Shown here: positions 1 through 7,874 of the stretch, in pieces
Layout of the letters: each line of letters starts with the position of its first letter
How positions within the stretch are numbered: position 1 is the first letter of the stretch
Origin: Paracoccaceae bacterium
GTDB lineage: Bacteria; Pseudomonadota; Alphaproteobacteria; Rhodobacterales; Rhodobacteraceae
NCBI GenBank assembly: GCA_003512825.1
Contig: DOOI01000045.1
Coordinates: 23,062 to 40,964, forward strand
Reading direction: 5' to 3'
DNA: 17,903 nucleotides
Position numbers and translations under genes: made by a program
The notes under the pieces: generated by a model
Databases searched by the model: none
What the model saw: only the letters and a program-made list of their open reading frames with translations
Told to the model about the DNA's origin: nothing

Positions 1-2360
1 GGGATCAACGCCACATTATAGCCAAAGGCCCAAAACAGATTTTGCCGGATATTGCTCAGCGTGTGTTCAGAGACCCGCAGCGCATTGACCACGCCTTGCA
101 AGTCACCCGACATCAGCACCACATCTGCCGATTCAATCGCCACATCGGTGCCTGTGCCAAGCGCGATGCCCACATCCGCCCGCGCCAAGGCAGGTGCATC
201 ATTGATACCATCGCCAACAAAGGCCACCGGGCCTCGCGCGCTGAGCCGCTCAAGGGCCGTGGTTTTTCCTTCGGGCAGCACCCCGGCGATCACCTCGGAG
301 ATGCCGACTTCGGCGGCAATGGCGCGCGCGGTGGCTTCTTTGTCCCCTGTGATCATCACCACATGGCAGCCAGCGGCGCGGAGCGCGGCGATAGCGGCAC
401 GGCTGGTAGGCTTGACCGGATCGGCCACACCAATCACGGCTGCAATCTTGCCATCGACGGCGGCGAAGAGCGCGGTGCGGCCCTGCGCGGCAATCTCCGC
501 TTCACGGGCGGCGAAATCCCCTAAAGAGACGCCTTCGCGCGCCATCAAACGGTCCGCGCCGAGGAGCACCATCCGCCCCGCCACTTCGGCGCGCACGCCA
601 TAAGCGGCGATGGCCTCGAACGCGGTAACTTCGGGCAAGGTCACGCCCGCCTCACGCGCGGCGTGCACAATGGCGGCAGCGACGGGATGCTCGGAGCGTG
701 CTTCGACGGCGGCAAAAATGGCCAATGCCTCTGGCGCTGTCCAACCGGGGGCCAAATCCAGATCGGTGAGCGCGGGATGGCCCGCTGTGACAGTGCCCGT
801 TTTGTCGAGCGCCACGACCTGCACCGACGCCAAACGCTGGAGCGCATCCCCTTTGCGAAACAGCACCCCCAATTCCGCGGCCCGCCCGGTACCCACCATG
901 ATCGACGTGGGCGTGGCCAGCCCCATGGCGCAGGGGCAAGCGATGATCAGCACCGAAACCCCCGCCACCAGCGCATGGGTCAATCGCGGCTCTGGCCCGA
1001 AGGCAAGCCAGAGCAGCACCGTGCCCAAAGCTGCCGCCATGACCGCGGGCACGAACCACAGCGTGATCCGGTCCACCAAGGTCTGGATCGGCAATTTGGC
1101 ACCTTGCGCGGCCTCTACCATGCGGACGATCTGCGCGAGAAGCGTGTCACCTCCGACTGCGGTGGCCCGAAAGGTGAGCGTGCCGCCCCCCGCCCCTGCG
1201 CTGTTGCCCACCCCTGCGCTATTGACTGTGCCCCCGGTGACGCGCGCATCCAGCGATTTGGCGACAGGCAAAGGCTCGCCGGTGATCATGCTCTCATCGA
1301 CATAGGCCGTCCCATCAGTGACAACCCCATCGACGGCCACACGCTCGCCCGGACGCACCAAGACCAGATCGCCCACGCGGATCGCATCGAGTGCCGTCTC
1401 CACTGCCACGCCGTCGTGCAGCACTTGGGCCGTACGCGGGCGCAGGCCCAAGAGCGTTTGGATCGCGGCGCCGGTGCGGCCTTTGGCGCGGGCCTCAAGC
1501 GTGCGGCCCAACAAGATCAGCACCACGATGACAGCCGCCGCTTCGAAATAAACGGCGCGGACAGCTTCGGGCAAAAGCCCCGGTGCCAAAGTGACAAGGA
1601 GTGAATAAAAATAGGCCGCCGAAGTGCCCAGCGCCACCAGACTGTTCATATCAGGCGCGCCCTTCAAAAGCGCGGGGAAGCCTTTGCGGTAGAATTGCCA
1701 GCCCGGACCGAACAGCACAAATGTCGTCAGCACCAGTTGCAGCCAGCGGCTTGTGCCCTCTCCGAGGTTCATGGCGACCCAGTGATGAAACGCCGGCACC
1801 AGATGCCCGCCCATCTCCAAAACAAACACTGGCAACGTGAGCGCGGCGGCCAGCCAAAAGCGGCGCGAAAGGGCATGTGCCTGTGCTTGCTTGCGCGCGG
1901 CGCGCTCGTCGGTCTGAGCCCCTTCGATGCGCCGTGCCGGATAGCCCAGCGCCTCTGACGCGGCGAGAAACGCTTCTGGTTCCGTCACCCCCGCCAGATA
2001 GCGCAGCGTTGCCGTTTCAGAGGCGAGATTGACGTCAACCGCCAGCACACCGGGCAAGCGCGAGAGCCGTTTTTGCACCCTTCCCACGCATGACGCACAG
2101 GTCATTTCCGAGACGGCGAGCGTGATGGTCTCTTGCCGCGCCGGGTAGCCCAACCGCGCGAGCGTTTCCAAGCCTTCGGCGAGCGCTTCTGGCGTGTCGG
2201 CCTGCAACTGCGCTGTTTCGGTGGCCAGATTGACCGCCACATTGTGAAGGCCCGGGATGGACCGCAATCCGCGCTCAACCCGGCCCACGCAAGAGGCGCA
2301 AGTCATCCCTTCGACTTCGAGGCTCAGAAGTGGCCTGATCGGCGTGGCGGCGGCATTCAT
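1..2360 (-). CDS. copA: Cu+-exporting P1B-type ATPase CopA (C-terminus beyond window edge)
   Basis: An inner-membrane ATPase that pumps Cu(I) out of the cytoplasm. Reading the minus strand from ATG 2358-2360 gives an open frame of 786 codons that runs off the left edge. Two N-terminal heavy-metal-associated domains carry MTCASC (Cys21/Cys24 and Cys88/Cys91). Membrane segments follow, then the actuator motif TGEP (360-363), the Cu-specific membrane motif CPC (475-477), the phosphorylation motif DKTGT (Asp519), SEHP, TGDK and GDGIND (Asp717). The frame ends just after an [13 protein letters not shown] segment, so only roughly the last 40-60 residues should be missing. AAAGGA lies just before the start. 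The gene diverges from copZ and has its own CueR-type promoter. Oddity: a six-residue tandem repeat (residues 380-391) just after TGEP. Motifs make the family and Cu+ specificity near certain; the incomplete end is the window edge, not a mutation. Confidence 0.97.
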   Translation of the reverse strand, partial: MNAAATPIRPLLSLEVEGMTCASCVGRVERGLRSIPGLHNVAVNLATETAQLQADTPEALAEGLETLARLGYPARQETITLAVSEMTCASCVGRVQKRLSRLPGVLAVDVNLASETATLRYLAGVTEPEAFLAASEALGYPARRIEGAQTDERAARKQAQAHALSRRFWLAAALTLPVFVLEMGGHLVPAFHHWVAMNLGEGTSRWLQLVLTTFVLFGPGWQFYRKGFPALLKGAPDMNSLVALGTSAAYFYSLLVTLAPGLLPEAVRAVYFEAAAVIVVLILLGRTLEARAKGRTGAAIQTLLGLRPRTAQVLHDGVAVETALDAIRVGDLVLVRPGERVAVDGVVTDGTAYVDESMITGEPLPVAKSLDARVTGGTVNSAGVGNSAGAGGGTLTFRATAVGGDTLLAQIVRMVEAAQGAKLPIQTLVDRITLWFVPAVMAAALGTVLLWLAFGPEPRLTHALVAGVSVLIIACPCAMGLATPTSIMVGTGRAAELGVLFRKGDALQRLASVQVVALDKTGTVTAGHPALTDLDLAPGWTAPEALAIFAAVEARSEHPVAAAIVHAAREAGVTLPEVTAFEAIAAYGVRAEVAGRMVLLGADRLMAREGVSLGDFAAREAEIAAQGRTALFAAVDGKIAAVIGVADPVKPTSRAAIAALRAAGCHVVMITGDKEATARAIAAEVGISEVIAGVLPEGKTTALERLSARGPVAFVGDGINDAPALARADVGIALGTGTDVAIESADVVLMSGDLQGVVNALRVSEHTLSNIRQNLFWAFGYNVALI
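1188..1223 (-). repeat. 18-bp tandem duplication inside copA
   Basis: Two adjacent 18-nt units (1188-1205 and 1206-1223 on the plus strand) match at 15 of 18 positions. On the copA strand they encode NSAGVG followed by NSAGAG (residues 380-391). This part of the actuator domain, right after GGTV, is normally a short turn into a TLTF-like strand. The unit length is a multiple of three, so the frame is kept. It looks like a small in-frame slippage expansion making a glycine-rich surface loop. Confidence 0.8.
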
Positions 2361-2387
2361 TGGCAGATCCTTTCACGGTCTGGACAA

Positions 2388-2418
2388 GAGATAGGCCTTC
2401 CAGTCACTGGAAGGTCAA
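2388..2418 (-). promoter_or_regulatory. CueR-type promoter/operator of copA
   Basis: On the minus strand a -35 element TTGACC (2413-2418) and a -10 element TATCTC (2388-2393) are separated by 19 bp, the long spacer typical of MerR-family promoters. The spacer holds a dyad, CCTTCCAGT-c-ACTGGAAGG (2396-2414), the known form of copper-responsive CueR operators. The copA start lies about 28 bp downstream of the -10. The regulator gene itself is not in the window; inference is that it lies to the left of copA or elsewhere. Confidence 0.9.
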
Positions 2419-2452
2419 GACCCAGCTGTGGAAATATCTGTGCGACGGGGGC

Positions 2453-2483
2453 TTGACCTTCCCCTAGGGGGAACCCCCATCTT
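2453..2483 (+). promoter_or_regulatory. CueR-type promoter/operator of copZ
   Basis: A plus-strand -35 element TTGACC (2453-2458) is followed after 19 bp by CATCTT (2478-2483) as a weak -10. The spacer begins TTCCCCTAGGGGGAA (2459-2473), an imperfect dyad of the CueR type. Compared with the copA operator the right half-site is poorer (GGGGGAAC instead of GGAAGG). Transcription would start near 2490, only about 10 nt ahead of the copZ ribosome-binding site. Confidence 0.75.
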
Positions 2484-2509
2484 GCCGCAAAGCCCCTATG
2501 GAGTACGTC

Positions 2510-2701
2510 ATGAAATTTGCGATCCCCGATATGAGTTGCGGCCATTGCACCGCGACGATTGAAAAGACCCTCAAGGCCGCAGGCGCAGAGGTGCGCTGTG
2601 ATTTGGGCACGCGCACTGTAGAGGTGAGCGGGCCACTTTCCGCAGAAGCCGTGACCGCCGCGCTGGATGCGGTTGGGTTTGAAGCGATCCCGGCGCAGTA
2701 A
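2510..2701 (+). CDS. copZ: Copper chaperone CopZ, heavy-metal-associated (HMA) domain protein
   Basis: A single-domain cytoplasmic copper chaperone of 63 residues with the HMA fold pattern. The metal-binding motif MSCGHC (Cys10 and Cys13) sits in the first loop, and the C-terminal half ends in a typical DAVGFEAI strand. A third cysteine (Cys30) is present. The start is set at ATG 2510 because GGAG at 2500-2503 lies 6 nt upstream; an in-frame ATG at 2498 overlaps that ribosome-binding site and would add four residues. Family knowledge: such proteins carry Cu(I) to CopA and CueR. The divergent placement next to copA, with a copper-type operator in front, supports this role. Confidence 0.93.
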   Translation: MKFAIPDMSCGHCTATIEKTLKAAGAEVRCDLGTRTVEVSGPLSAEAVTAALDAVGFEAIPAQ

Positions 2702-2704
2702 GCG

Positions 2705-2718
2705 CCAAAGATCTTTGG
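2705..2718. repeat. Perfect 14-bp palindrome after copZ
   Basis: CCAAAGATCTTTGG is a perfect dyad with no central spacer, four bases after the copZ stop, followed by AAAAG. It could be a protein-binding site or a weak hairpin in RNA. Nothing in the sequence decides between these. Confidence 0.55.
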
Positions 2719-2725
2719 AAAAGAT

Positions 2726-2759
2726 GCGCGGCGCAGGCCATCGGGGCTAAGCGCCGCGC
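2726..2759 (+). terminator. GC-rich hairpin between copZ and the DUF2254 gene, possible terminator
   Basis: GCGCGGCGC (2726-2734) and GCGCCGCGC (2751-2759) form a perfect 9-bp stem around a 16-nt loop. There is no T-run after it, so it is not a standard intrinsic terminator. Its place just after copZ suggests it ends or pauses the copper transcript. Confidence 0.45.
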
Positions 2760-2830
2760 GATACCGGTCGTTCTTGATCATGACCTCGGGCTTGTGCCGC
2801 GAGCGTGACGTAGTGACAGGATCGCCCCGC

Positions 2831-4096
2831 ATGCCGCCTCACCTTCTTCTTTTGTGTCGTGCTTTGGCGCGGGCCGGGGGCGTCGCGGTTGCGCCGGTGG
2901 CCTTGTTATATCTTGGGTCGGCTTTGGCGGAGCTGGCTCCAAAGCCGGGGCGCATGGCGGCGCTCTGGCAGGCCATGCCGGAAATGGGGGTGTCGGTGGT
3001 GCCGCTTGCCGATCTGCTGGCGGCCGCGCTTTTGGTGGGCGCGCCTGTCGTGTTGGGGGTCACGGTGCTGGCACATGGGGTGGCGGCGCGAACCACCCCG
3101 CGTGTGCAGCGGCTCTTGATACGCGACCGCCGCGTCGCGGGCATGCTTGGGCGGGTCCTTTCGGTGATTTTCGGCAGCGCGCTGGGCCTGCTGTTTGTCA
3201 CCAGCGCCTTGCGGGCCGGGGTTTTTGAACCTGTCGGGGCTATTTTTGTGCTCGGCGCAGTTCTGGGGCCTGCGCTGGCCAGCATGGTGGCGCTCGCCCA
3301 GTGGGCCGCAGCGCTGCGGGTGCTGTGCCGGGCGGATCTGGCGCTCGCCTTGGCCGAGATGCAGGCGCGCGCCAGTCTTGCCGCCCATATCGATGCGCCG
3401 CTTTTTGGGGGCGTGCCTTTGAGCGCTGTCGCCCATGTGCCCGGCGGCGCTTTGGCGGTGCCTGCGCCCTGCTCGGGCGTGGTGCAACGGCTGGACGTGG
3501 CCGCGCTAGAGGCTTGCGCGGCCAAAGCAGGCATAGAGGTGTGGATCGAACATCGGCCCGGCGAAACCGTTCTGGCGGGATGGCCCATGGCGCGGGTGAG
3601 CGGCGCACCAGAGGCCGCGATACTGGCCCAGTTGGCGCAGGCTTTCACCCTTGGGCCAGAGCGCATACCGGATCAAGACCCGCGTTATGGGCTGAGTGTG
3701 CTGGCCGAAACCGCATCGCGCGCGCTGTCCCCCATGGTGCAGGACAGCGGCACAGCTGTGGACGTCATCCAGAGCTTGCAACGCCTGTTATGGGATCACA
3801 CGCGCCAACCGCGCGCCCGGCAAGTGCGGTTTGCCCGCGTGCATGTGCCACCGCCCAGCGATGCCGCCTTGATCGAAGCGGCGTTCGGGCCGCTCACCCG
3901 CGATGGAGCTGGTCATATCGAAGTGGCGCTACCGCTATTTGCGGCGCTCGACAGCCTGACGCGCTGCGGGCGCGAGGAAATGGCGCGCGCCGCCCAAACG
4001 CTGTGCGACCGCCTGTTGGAAAGCAGCGAAACCGCGCTGGCGATTCGCGCACAACGAGAGGAATTGTTTGCGATCATTGGTGCAGCACGGCGTTGA
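2831..4096 (+). CDS. DUF2254 family predicted membrane protein
   Basis: A predicted inner-membrane protein of 421 residues, function unknown. The N-terminal half has several hydrophobic stretches (about residues 5-35, 55-85, 105-130 and 135-160 from this start). The soluble half has the DUF2254 pattern: a VPAPCSGVVQRLDVAAL segment, a PGETVLAGWP segment, then GPERIPDQDPRYGL and ALSP. ATG 2831 is preferred because AGGA (2818-2821) precedes it by 9 nt; the same frame opens at ATG 2774, but those 19 extra residues look unlike a membrane lead. Oddity: the family block usually reads close to ALSPxxNDPxTA, but here it is ALSPMVQDSGTA, and the membrane part is divergent. There is no obvious link to the copper genes. 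Family assignment is from remembered motifs. Confidence 0.8.
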   Translation: MPPHLLLLCRALARAGGVAVAPVALLYLGSALAELAPKPGRMAALWQAMPEMGVSVVPLADLLAAALLVGAPVVLGVTVLAHGVAARTTPRVQRLLIRDRRVAGMLGRVLSVIFGSALGLLFVTSALRAGVFEPVGAIFVLGAVLGPALASMVALAQWAAALRVLCRADLALALAEMQARASLAAHIDAPLFGGVPLSAVAHVPGGALAVPAPCSGVVQRLDVAALEACAAKAGIEVWIEHRPGETVLAGWPMARVSGAPEAAILAQLAQAFTLGPERIPDQDPRYGLSVLAETASRALSPMVQDSGTAVDVIQSLQRLLWDHTRQPRARQVRFARVHVPPPSDAALIEAAFGPLTRDGAGHIEVALPLFAALDSLTRCGREEMARAAQTLCDRLLESSETALAIRAQREELFAIIGAARR

Positions 4097-4126
4097 ACGG
4101 GGGGGCGCAGGGATGATTTTCAATTT

Positions 4127-4145
4127 TGCGGAAGAAAATTCCGCA
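4127..4145. repeat. Inverted repeat 1 upstream of livH
   Basis: TGCGGAA (4127-4133) and TTCCGCA (4139-4145) are perfect 7-bp arms around a 5-nt A-rich centre. It lies 31 bp after the DUF2254 stop and about 200 bp before livH. It is a candidate operator and shares its half-site with two further inverted repeats at 4203-4215 and 4260-4272. Confidence 0.6.
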
Positions 4146-4183
4146 GATTGGCATTTCCCCGACGTCACAGAGCACCAAGCCTG

Positions 4184-4212
4184 TTGACGCATGGCTATGG
4201 TTGCGGACAGTC
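4184..4212 (+). promoter_or_regulatory. Possible sigma70-type promoter of the liv operon
   Basis: TTGACG (4184-4189) is a good -35 element. A 17-bp spacer leads to ACAGTC (4207-4212), a poor -10. Alphaproteobacterial promoters often keep a good -35 and a weak -10, so this is plausible only. It would leave a leader of about 120 nt before livH. Inverted repeat 2 (4203-4215) overlaps the -10, which would suit a repressor site. Confidence 0.35.
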
Positions 4213-4215
4213 TGC
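4203..4215. repeat. Inverted repeat 2 upstream of livH
   Basis: GCGGAC (4203-4208) and GTCTGC (4210-4215) form a 6-bp dyad with one G-T mismatch around a single central A. It resembles the repeats at 4127-4145 and 4260-4272 in half-site sequence. Confidence 0.45.
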
Positions 4216-4259
4216 GGATGTCGGGGCTGTTGGAGGCGGCCCCACAGCCTTGAGCCAAT

Positions 4260-4272
4260 GCAGAAATTCTGC
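4260..4272. repeat. Inverted repeat 3 upstream of livH
   Basis: GCAGAA (4260-4265) and TTCTGC (4267-4272) form a perfect 6-bp dyad around a single A, about 70 bp before the livH start and inside the predicted leader. It shares the GCrGA half-site with the two upstream repeats. Confidence 0.5.
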
Positions 4273-4342
4273 GTGGCAAGGACGACCAGACCGGGACAAC
4301 CCGGCGGGGCTTCGCAAGGAGCCATACAACAGGGAGGAACGC

Positions 4343-5218
4343 GTGGAAGTCTTGCAACTTCTCATCAGCGGTCTGGCGAATGGATGTGTCTACGGACTCG
4401 TCGCGCTGGGCTTCGTGCTGATCTACAAAGCCACCGAGGCGGTTAATTTCTCGCAGGGCGATTTCATGATGCTGGGCGCCTTTGTGACGCTCGGTTTCGT
4501 CAATCCGGAATATATGGGCCTGCCCTTCTGGGTCGCGCTGCCCTTGGTCTTTCTTGTCATGGGCCTGTTTGGCTATCTGCTGGATCTCATCGTGCTGCGC
4601 GCGGTGTTCGGCCAGAGCCAAGTGGCTGTGATCATCCTCACCATCGCCATCGGCTTTGTGATCCGCTTCTCCGTCGGTCTGATCTGGGGCCATGAGCCGC
4701 AATCGCTGCACTCGCCGCTGGCTTTGGGCGATGTCCGGCTCGGCTCGCTGGTTCTGGGGCTGGCAGATGTTGCGGTGATCATCACCACATTCGTAATGAC
4801 CGTGCTGCTGTGGCAATTCTTCCAGCGCACCAAGATCGGGCTTGCGATGCAAGCAGCCAGCCAAAACCAGATGGCCGCCTATTACATGGGCATTCCCGTG
4901 AAGCGGGTGCAGGGCATGGTTTGGGCTTTGGGTGGGATCGTGGCTGCGGTGGCGGGCATTCTTTATGCCTCCAAGGGGTCTATGGACCCCACCGCGGGCT
5001 TTATCGGTATCAAGGCGTTTGCCGCTGCCGTGATCGGTGGTTTCGGGTCACTGCCCGGAGCGCTGGCCGGGGGGCTGATCGTTGGTATCATCGAGCCTTT
5101 CGCCGCGCGCTATTTACCGCCCGGCTATAGCCAGATCGCCCCCTATGCGCTGTTGATCGCGGTGCTTCTGTTCCGTCCGCATGGCCTGTTCGCGCAGGTC
5201 CGAACGAAGAAGGTGTGA
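4343..5218 (+). CDS. livH: LivH-type permease of a branched-chain amino acid (HAAT-family) ABC transporter
   Basis: An inner-membrane permease subunit of 291 residues, usual for LivH. It is almost wholly hydrophobic, with the family's N-terminal pattern (LANGCVYGLVALGFVLIYKATEAVNF in part) and the cytoplasmic ATPase-contact loop GLAMQAASQNQMAAYYMG. The start is GTG 4343, because a strong AGGGAGGA (4331-4338) lies just upstream and the protein then aligns with family N-termini; upstream ATGs in this frame from 4148 encode non-membrane sequence. First gene of the livHMGF-ligase-livK operon; the livM start is 4 bp beyond its stop. The substrate cannot be read from the permease; the CoA ligase in the operon hints at a carboxylate. 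Confidence 0.95.
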   Translation: MEVLQLLISGLANGCVYGLVALGFVLIYKATEAVNFSQGDFMMLGAFVTLGFVNPEYMGLPFWVALPLVFLVMGLFGYLLDLIVLRAVFGQSQVAVIILTIAIGFVIRFSVGLIWGHEPQSLHSPLALGDVRLGSLVLGLADVAVIITTFVMTVLLWQFFQRTKIGLAMQAASQNQMAAYYMGIPVKRVQGMVWALGGIVAAVAGILYASKGSMDPTAGFIGIKAFAAAVIGGFGSLPGALAGGLIVGIIEPFAARYLPPGYSQIAPYALLIAVLLFRPHGLFAQVRTKKV

Positions 5219-5222
5219 CACC

Positions 5223-6305
5223 ATGCGCTTTCATTTCAAAACCACTTATGACGACGACATCCGCCTGTTCATTGATGGCTGGAAACTGTTTCTCTACGGC
5301 GCGCTCTTGGTGCTGATGCTGGCGCTGCCGTGGATGATCGACAGCTTCTACCTTGGCGAGGCCAATAACGTCCTGATCTGGGCCGTGTGCGGGTTGGGGC
5401 TGATGCTGCTGACCGGGCAGACCGGACAGGCCAGCCTTGGCCACTCGGCCTTCATGGCCTTAGGCTGCTATTCTTGTGTGTTAATGATGCAGGCGGGCGT
5501 GCCCTTTATCATCGCGCTGCCCGTGGCAGGGGTCATCACTGGCTGCATCGGCGCATTGATCGCCATTCCTGCGCTGAAACTGCACGGTGTCTATCTGGCG
5601 ATTGCCACATTGGCACTGGCCATTCTGGCCGATGACATCATCGTGCTGTTGGAGCCATGGACTGGCGGTGTGTCGGGCATCGTGCCCCCCGATATCGTGA
5701 TCTTTGGCTATGTGGTAAACCGCTGGGGCAACCCGACGGAATGGTATTACATGACGCTGGTGGTGACGCTGGTGGTGACGCTGCTTTATCGCAACCTGCT
5801 GCGGGCGCCGCTGGGCCGCTCATTTGCCGCCGTGCGCGACAGCGAGATTTCTGCCCAAGCCATGGGTGTGGATGTGGCCCGCACCAAAACCATCGCCTTT
5901 GGCCTGTCTTGTGCCATCACAGGCTTGGGCGGGGCGCTGATGGGTCTTTTCGCTGGGGCCTTCAACAACGAGACGTTCAACTTCCTGCTGTCGATCCAGC
6001 TTTTGATGATGATCGTGGTGGGGGGCTTGGGCTTTATCCACGGGGCCTTTTTGGGCGCGATCGTCATCGCCTTCTTGCCACAGCTTTTGTCGATCGTTTC
6101 GGATATGATGGGCAGCGGCGTGGCTATTCCCGGTCTGGAATCGGCCGTGTTTGGCGTGATCCTGATCGTCTTCATCCTCTTTGAACCGATGGGGCTTTAC
6201 GGGCGGTGGCTCAAGTTCCGGGTCTTCCTTGAATTGTTCCCCTTCGCACGCAAGGACATGTTCAAACGGCAGAAATCCTATCTGAAGACGGAGCGCCTGA
6301 GATGA
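5223..6305 (+). CDS. livM: LivM-type permease of the same ABC transporter
   Basis: The second inner-membrane permease subunit, 360 residues. It carries the LivM signature GQASLGHSAFMALG after the second hydrophobic segment. The ATPase-contact region GRSFAAVRDSEISAQAMGVD is followed by an AFGLSCAITGLGGALMG membrane segment. ATG 5223 is chosen since it follows the livH stop by 4 bp; an in-frame ATG at 5181 lies inside livH and adds arginine-rich sequence. The N-terminal cytoplasmic stretch of about 20 residues is acidic (TTYDDD). The stop overlaps the livG start as ATGA, which suggests translational coupling. Confidence 0.95.
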   Translation: MRFHFKTTYDDDIRLFIDGWKLFLYGALLVLMLALPWMIDSFYLGEANNVLIWAVCGLGLMLLTGQTGQASLGHSAFMALGCYSCVLMMQAGVPFIIALPVAGVITGCIGALIAIPALKLHGVYLAIATLALAILADDIIVLLEPWTGGVSGIVPPDIVIFGYVVNRWGNPTEWYYMTLVVTLVVTLLYRNLLRAPLGRSFAAVRDSEISAQAMGVDVARTKTIAFGLSCAITGLGGALMGLFAGAFNNETFNFLLSIQLLMMIVVGGLGFIHGAFLGAIVIAFLPQLLSIVSDMMGSGVAIPGLESAVFGVILIVFILFEPMGLYGRWLKFRVFLELFPFARKDMFKRQKSYLKTERLR

Positions 6306-7102
6306 GCCTTTTGGAAATCGAAGGCGTCACGCTGAAATTCGGCGGCGTCACAGCAGTGAACAATCTGAGCATGAAGGTCGAAGAGGGCGAGGTTTTCGCA
6401 CTGGTTGGCCCCAATGGCGCAGGCAAATCCACCGTGTTCAACCTGATCTCGCGGTTCTACACCCCGGTATCAGGCTCGATCAAATTCGACGGGCATGACC
6501 TGTTGCAGATGTCACCCCATGAGGTGCCCTCGCTGGGGATCGCGCGGACCTTTCAGAATATCGAGCTGTTTCACCAAGCAACCGTGCTGCAAAACCTGCT
6601 CGTCGGGCGGCATCGCCATCGCAAGGCCGGGCTGGTGCCACAGTTGTTGCACTTGCCGTCGGTGCGCGCCGAGGAGCGCGCGCATCGCGAGGCCGTCGAA
6701 GAGGTGATCGATTTCCTCGATCTCCAGCCCTATCGCGACAAGATGATCGCCGGGCTGCCTTACGGTGTGCGGAAAGTGGTGGAGCTGGGGCGCGCCTTGG
6801 CCTCCAAGCCGCGGCTCCTGCTGCTCGATGAACCCGCCTCCGGCCTTTCGGTGGAGGAGACCCAGAACATGCGCTGGTGGATCGATGACATCCGCCGCCA
6901 GATGGGGATTACCGTGCTCATGGTCGAGCATGATATGGGCCTTGTCGGCAAGGTTTCTGACCGCGTGCTGGCATTGGCTGATGGCGCGAAACTGGCCGAA
7001 GGCACCCCTGCCGAAGTGCAATCTCATCCGGCGGTGATCGAAGCCTATCTGGGCACTTCCGCCATTTCCAAAACCGCAGACGCAAAGGGGGCGCGGACAT
7101 GA
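6302..7102 (+). CDS. livG: LivG-type ATP-binding subunit of the ABC transporter
   Basis: A cytoplasmic ATPase of 266 residues that powers import with LivF. Walker A is GPNGAGKS (residues 36-43), the Q-loop region reads ARTFQNIELF, Walker B is LLLLDEP (Asp176-Glu177), and the switch histidine is His210 in MVEHDM. The ABC signature is LPYGV (152-156) rather than LSGGQ, the form commonly seen in LivG-like subunits. It has the long insertion before the signature typical of LivG. It overlaps livM by ATGA at the start and livF by ATGA at the end. Confidence 0.96.
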   Translation: MSLLEIEGVTLKFGGVTAVNNLSMKVEEGEVFALVGPNGAGKSTVFNLISRFYTPVSGSIKFDGHDLLQMSPHEVPSLGIARTFQNIELFHQATVLQNLLVGRHRHRKAGLVPQLLHLPSVRAEERAHREAVEEVIDFLDLQPYRDKMIAGLPYGVRKVVELGRALASKPRLLLLDEPASGLSVEETQNMRWWIDDIRRQMGITVLMVEHDMGLVGKVSDRVLALADGAKLAEGTPAEVQSHPAVIEAYLGTSAISKTADAKGART

Positions 7103-7869
7103 CGCCACTCCTCGAAATCCGCAATCTCGAAACCTTCTATGGCCCGATCATGGCGCTGCGCGGTGTGAGCCTTGAAGTGCACAAAGGCCGCGTCGTCACT
7201 GTGCTGGGGGCGAATGGCGCAGGCAAGACAACGCTTTTGAAAACCCTCTCTGGCATCATGGACCCGGAGAAGGGCAAGATCTTGTTTGAAGGTCAGGAGA
7301 TCCAAGGCAAAGAGCCCCACAAGGTGGTGCGCGCAGGCATTGTCCATGTGCCCGAAGGGCGCGAGGTGTTCCCGCTCCTCACGGTCGAGGAAAACCTTGC
7401 CTTGGGGGCCTATACGCGCTCGGACAAGGCCGAGATCGCCCGCGACCGCGACATGGTGTTCAGCTATTTCCCCATCCTGTCTGAGCGCCGCAAGCAAGAG
7501 GCAGGCACGCTTTCTGGCGGGCAGCAGCAAATGCTGGCCATCGGCCGTGGCCTTATGTTGCGCCCCAAGATCATGCTGCTGGATGAACCCTCGCTGGGCC
7601 TGTCACCGATCCTGACCCAAGAGATCTTTGCCATCCTCAAGAAGCTCAACCAAGACGAAGGCGTCACCATGATGCTGGTGGAACAGAACGCTGCCGTGGC
7701 GCTCGATCTGGCCGATGATGGCTATGTGCTCGAATTGGGCCGTATCGTGATGTCGGGCAGCGCCGACAAACTGGCCAATTCAGACGACATCAAGAGCTTC
7801 TACCTTGGCCATGCCAACGAAGGTGCCCGCGGCGAACGCCGCTGGAAGCGCCGCAAGACGTGGAGGTAA
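7099..7869 (+). CDS. livF: LivF-type ATP-binding subunit of the ABC transporter
   Basis: The partner ATPase, 256 residues. Walker A is GANGAGKT (37-44), the signature is LSGGQQQ (from residue 138), and Walker B is MLLDEP (Asp162-Glu163). The switch position is glutamine in VEQNA, as is usual for LivF. The C-terminus is extended by about 20 residues rich in Arg and Lys (GERRWKRRKTWR), beyond the YLGH that often closes the family; the role of this tail is unknown. The start overlaps livG by ATGA. The stop codon sits directly behind the GGAGG that serves the next gene. Confidence 0.95.
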   Translation: MTPLLEIRNLETFYGPIMALRGVSLEVHKGRVVTVLGANGAGKTTLLKTLSGIMDPEKGKILFEGQEIQGKEPHKVVRAGIVHVPEGREVFPLLTVEENLALGAYTRSDKAEIARDRDMVFSYFPILSERRKQEAGTLSGGQQQMLAIGRGLMLRPKIMLLDEPSLGLSPILTQEIFAILKKLNQDEGVTMMLVEQNAAVALDLADDGYVLELGRIVMSGSADKLANSDDIKSFYLGHANEGARGERRWKRRKTWR

Positions 7870-7874
7870 CACCC

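Noticed and set aside
1..2360. copA as a truncated pseudogene
   Set aside because: The frame is open without stops from ATG 2360 to the window edge and holds all catalytic motifs in order. The missing C-terminus is simply outside the window.
2464..2832. Minus-strand open frame of 122 codons over copZ and the following gap
   Set aside because: It lies opposite copZ, which has clear HMA motifs. The part outside copZ encodes no domain I recognise and is covered by the palindrome and hairpin. No ribosome-binding site is evident.
4148..4342. N-terminal extension of LivH from ATG 4148
   Set aside because: The 65 extra residues are not membrane-like, and the strong ribosome-binding site at 4331-4338 points to GTG 4343, which fits the family length.
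3935..4864. Minus-strand open frame of 309 codons across the DUF2254-livH gap
   Set aside because: It overlaps the ends of two supported plus-strand genes and has no domain. Its content is rich in His, Gln and Asp, as typical for shadow frames.
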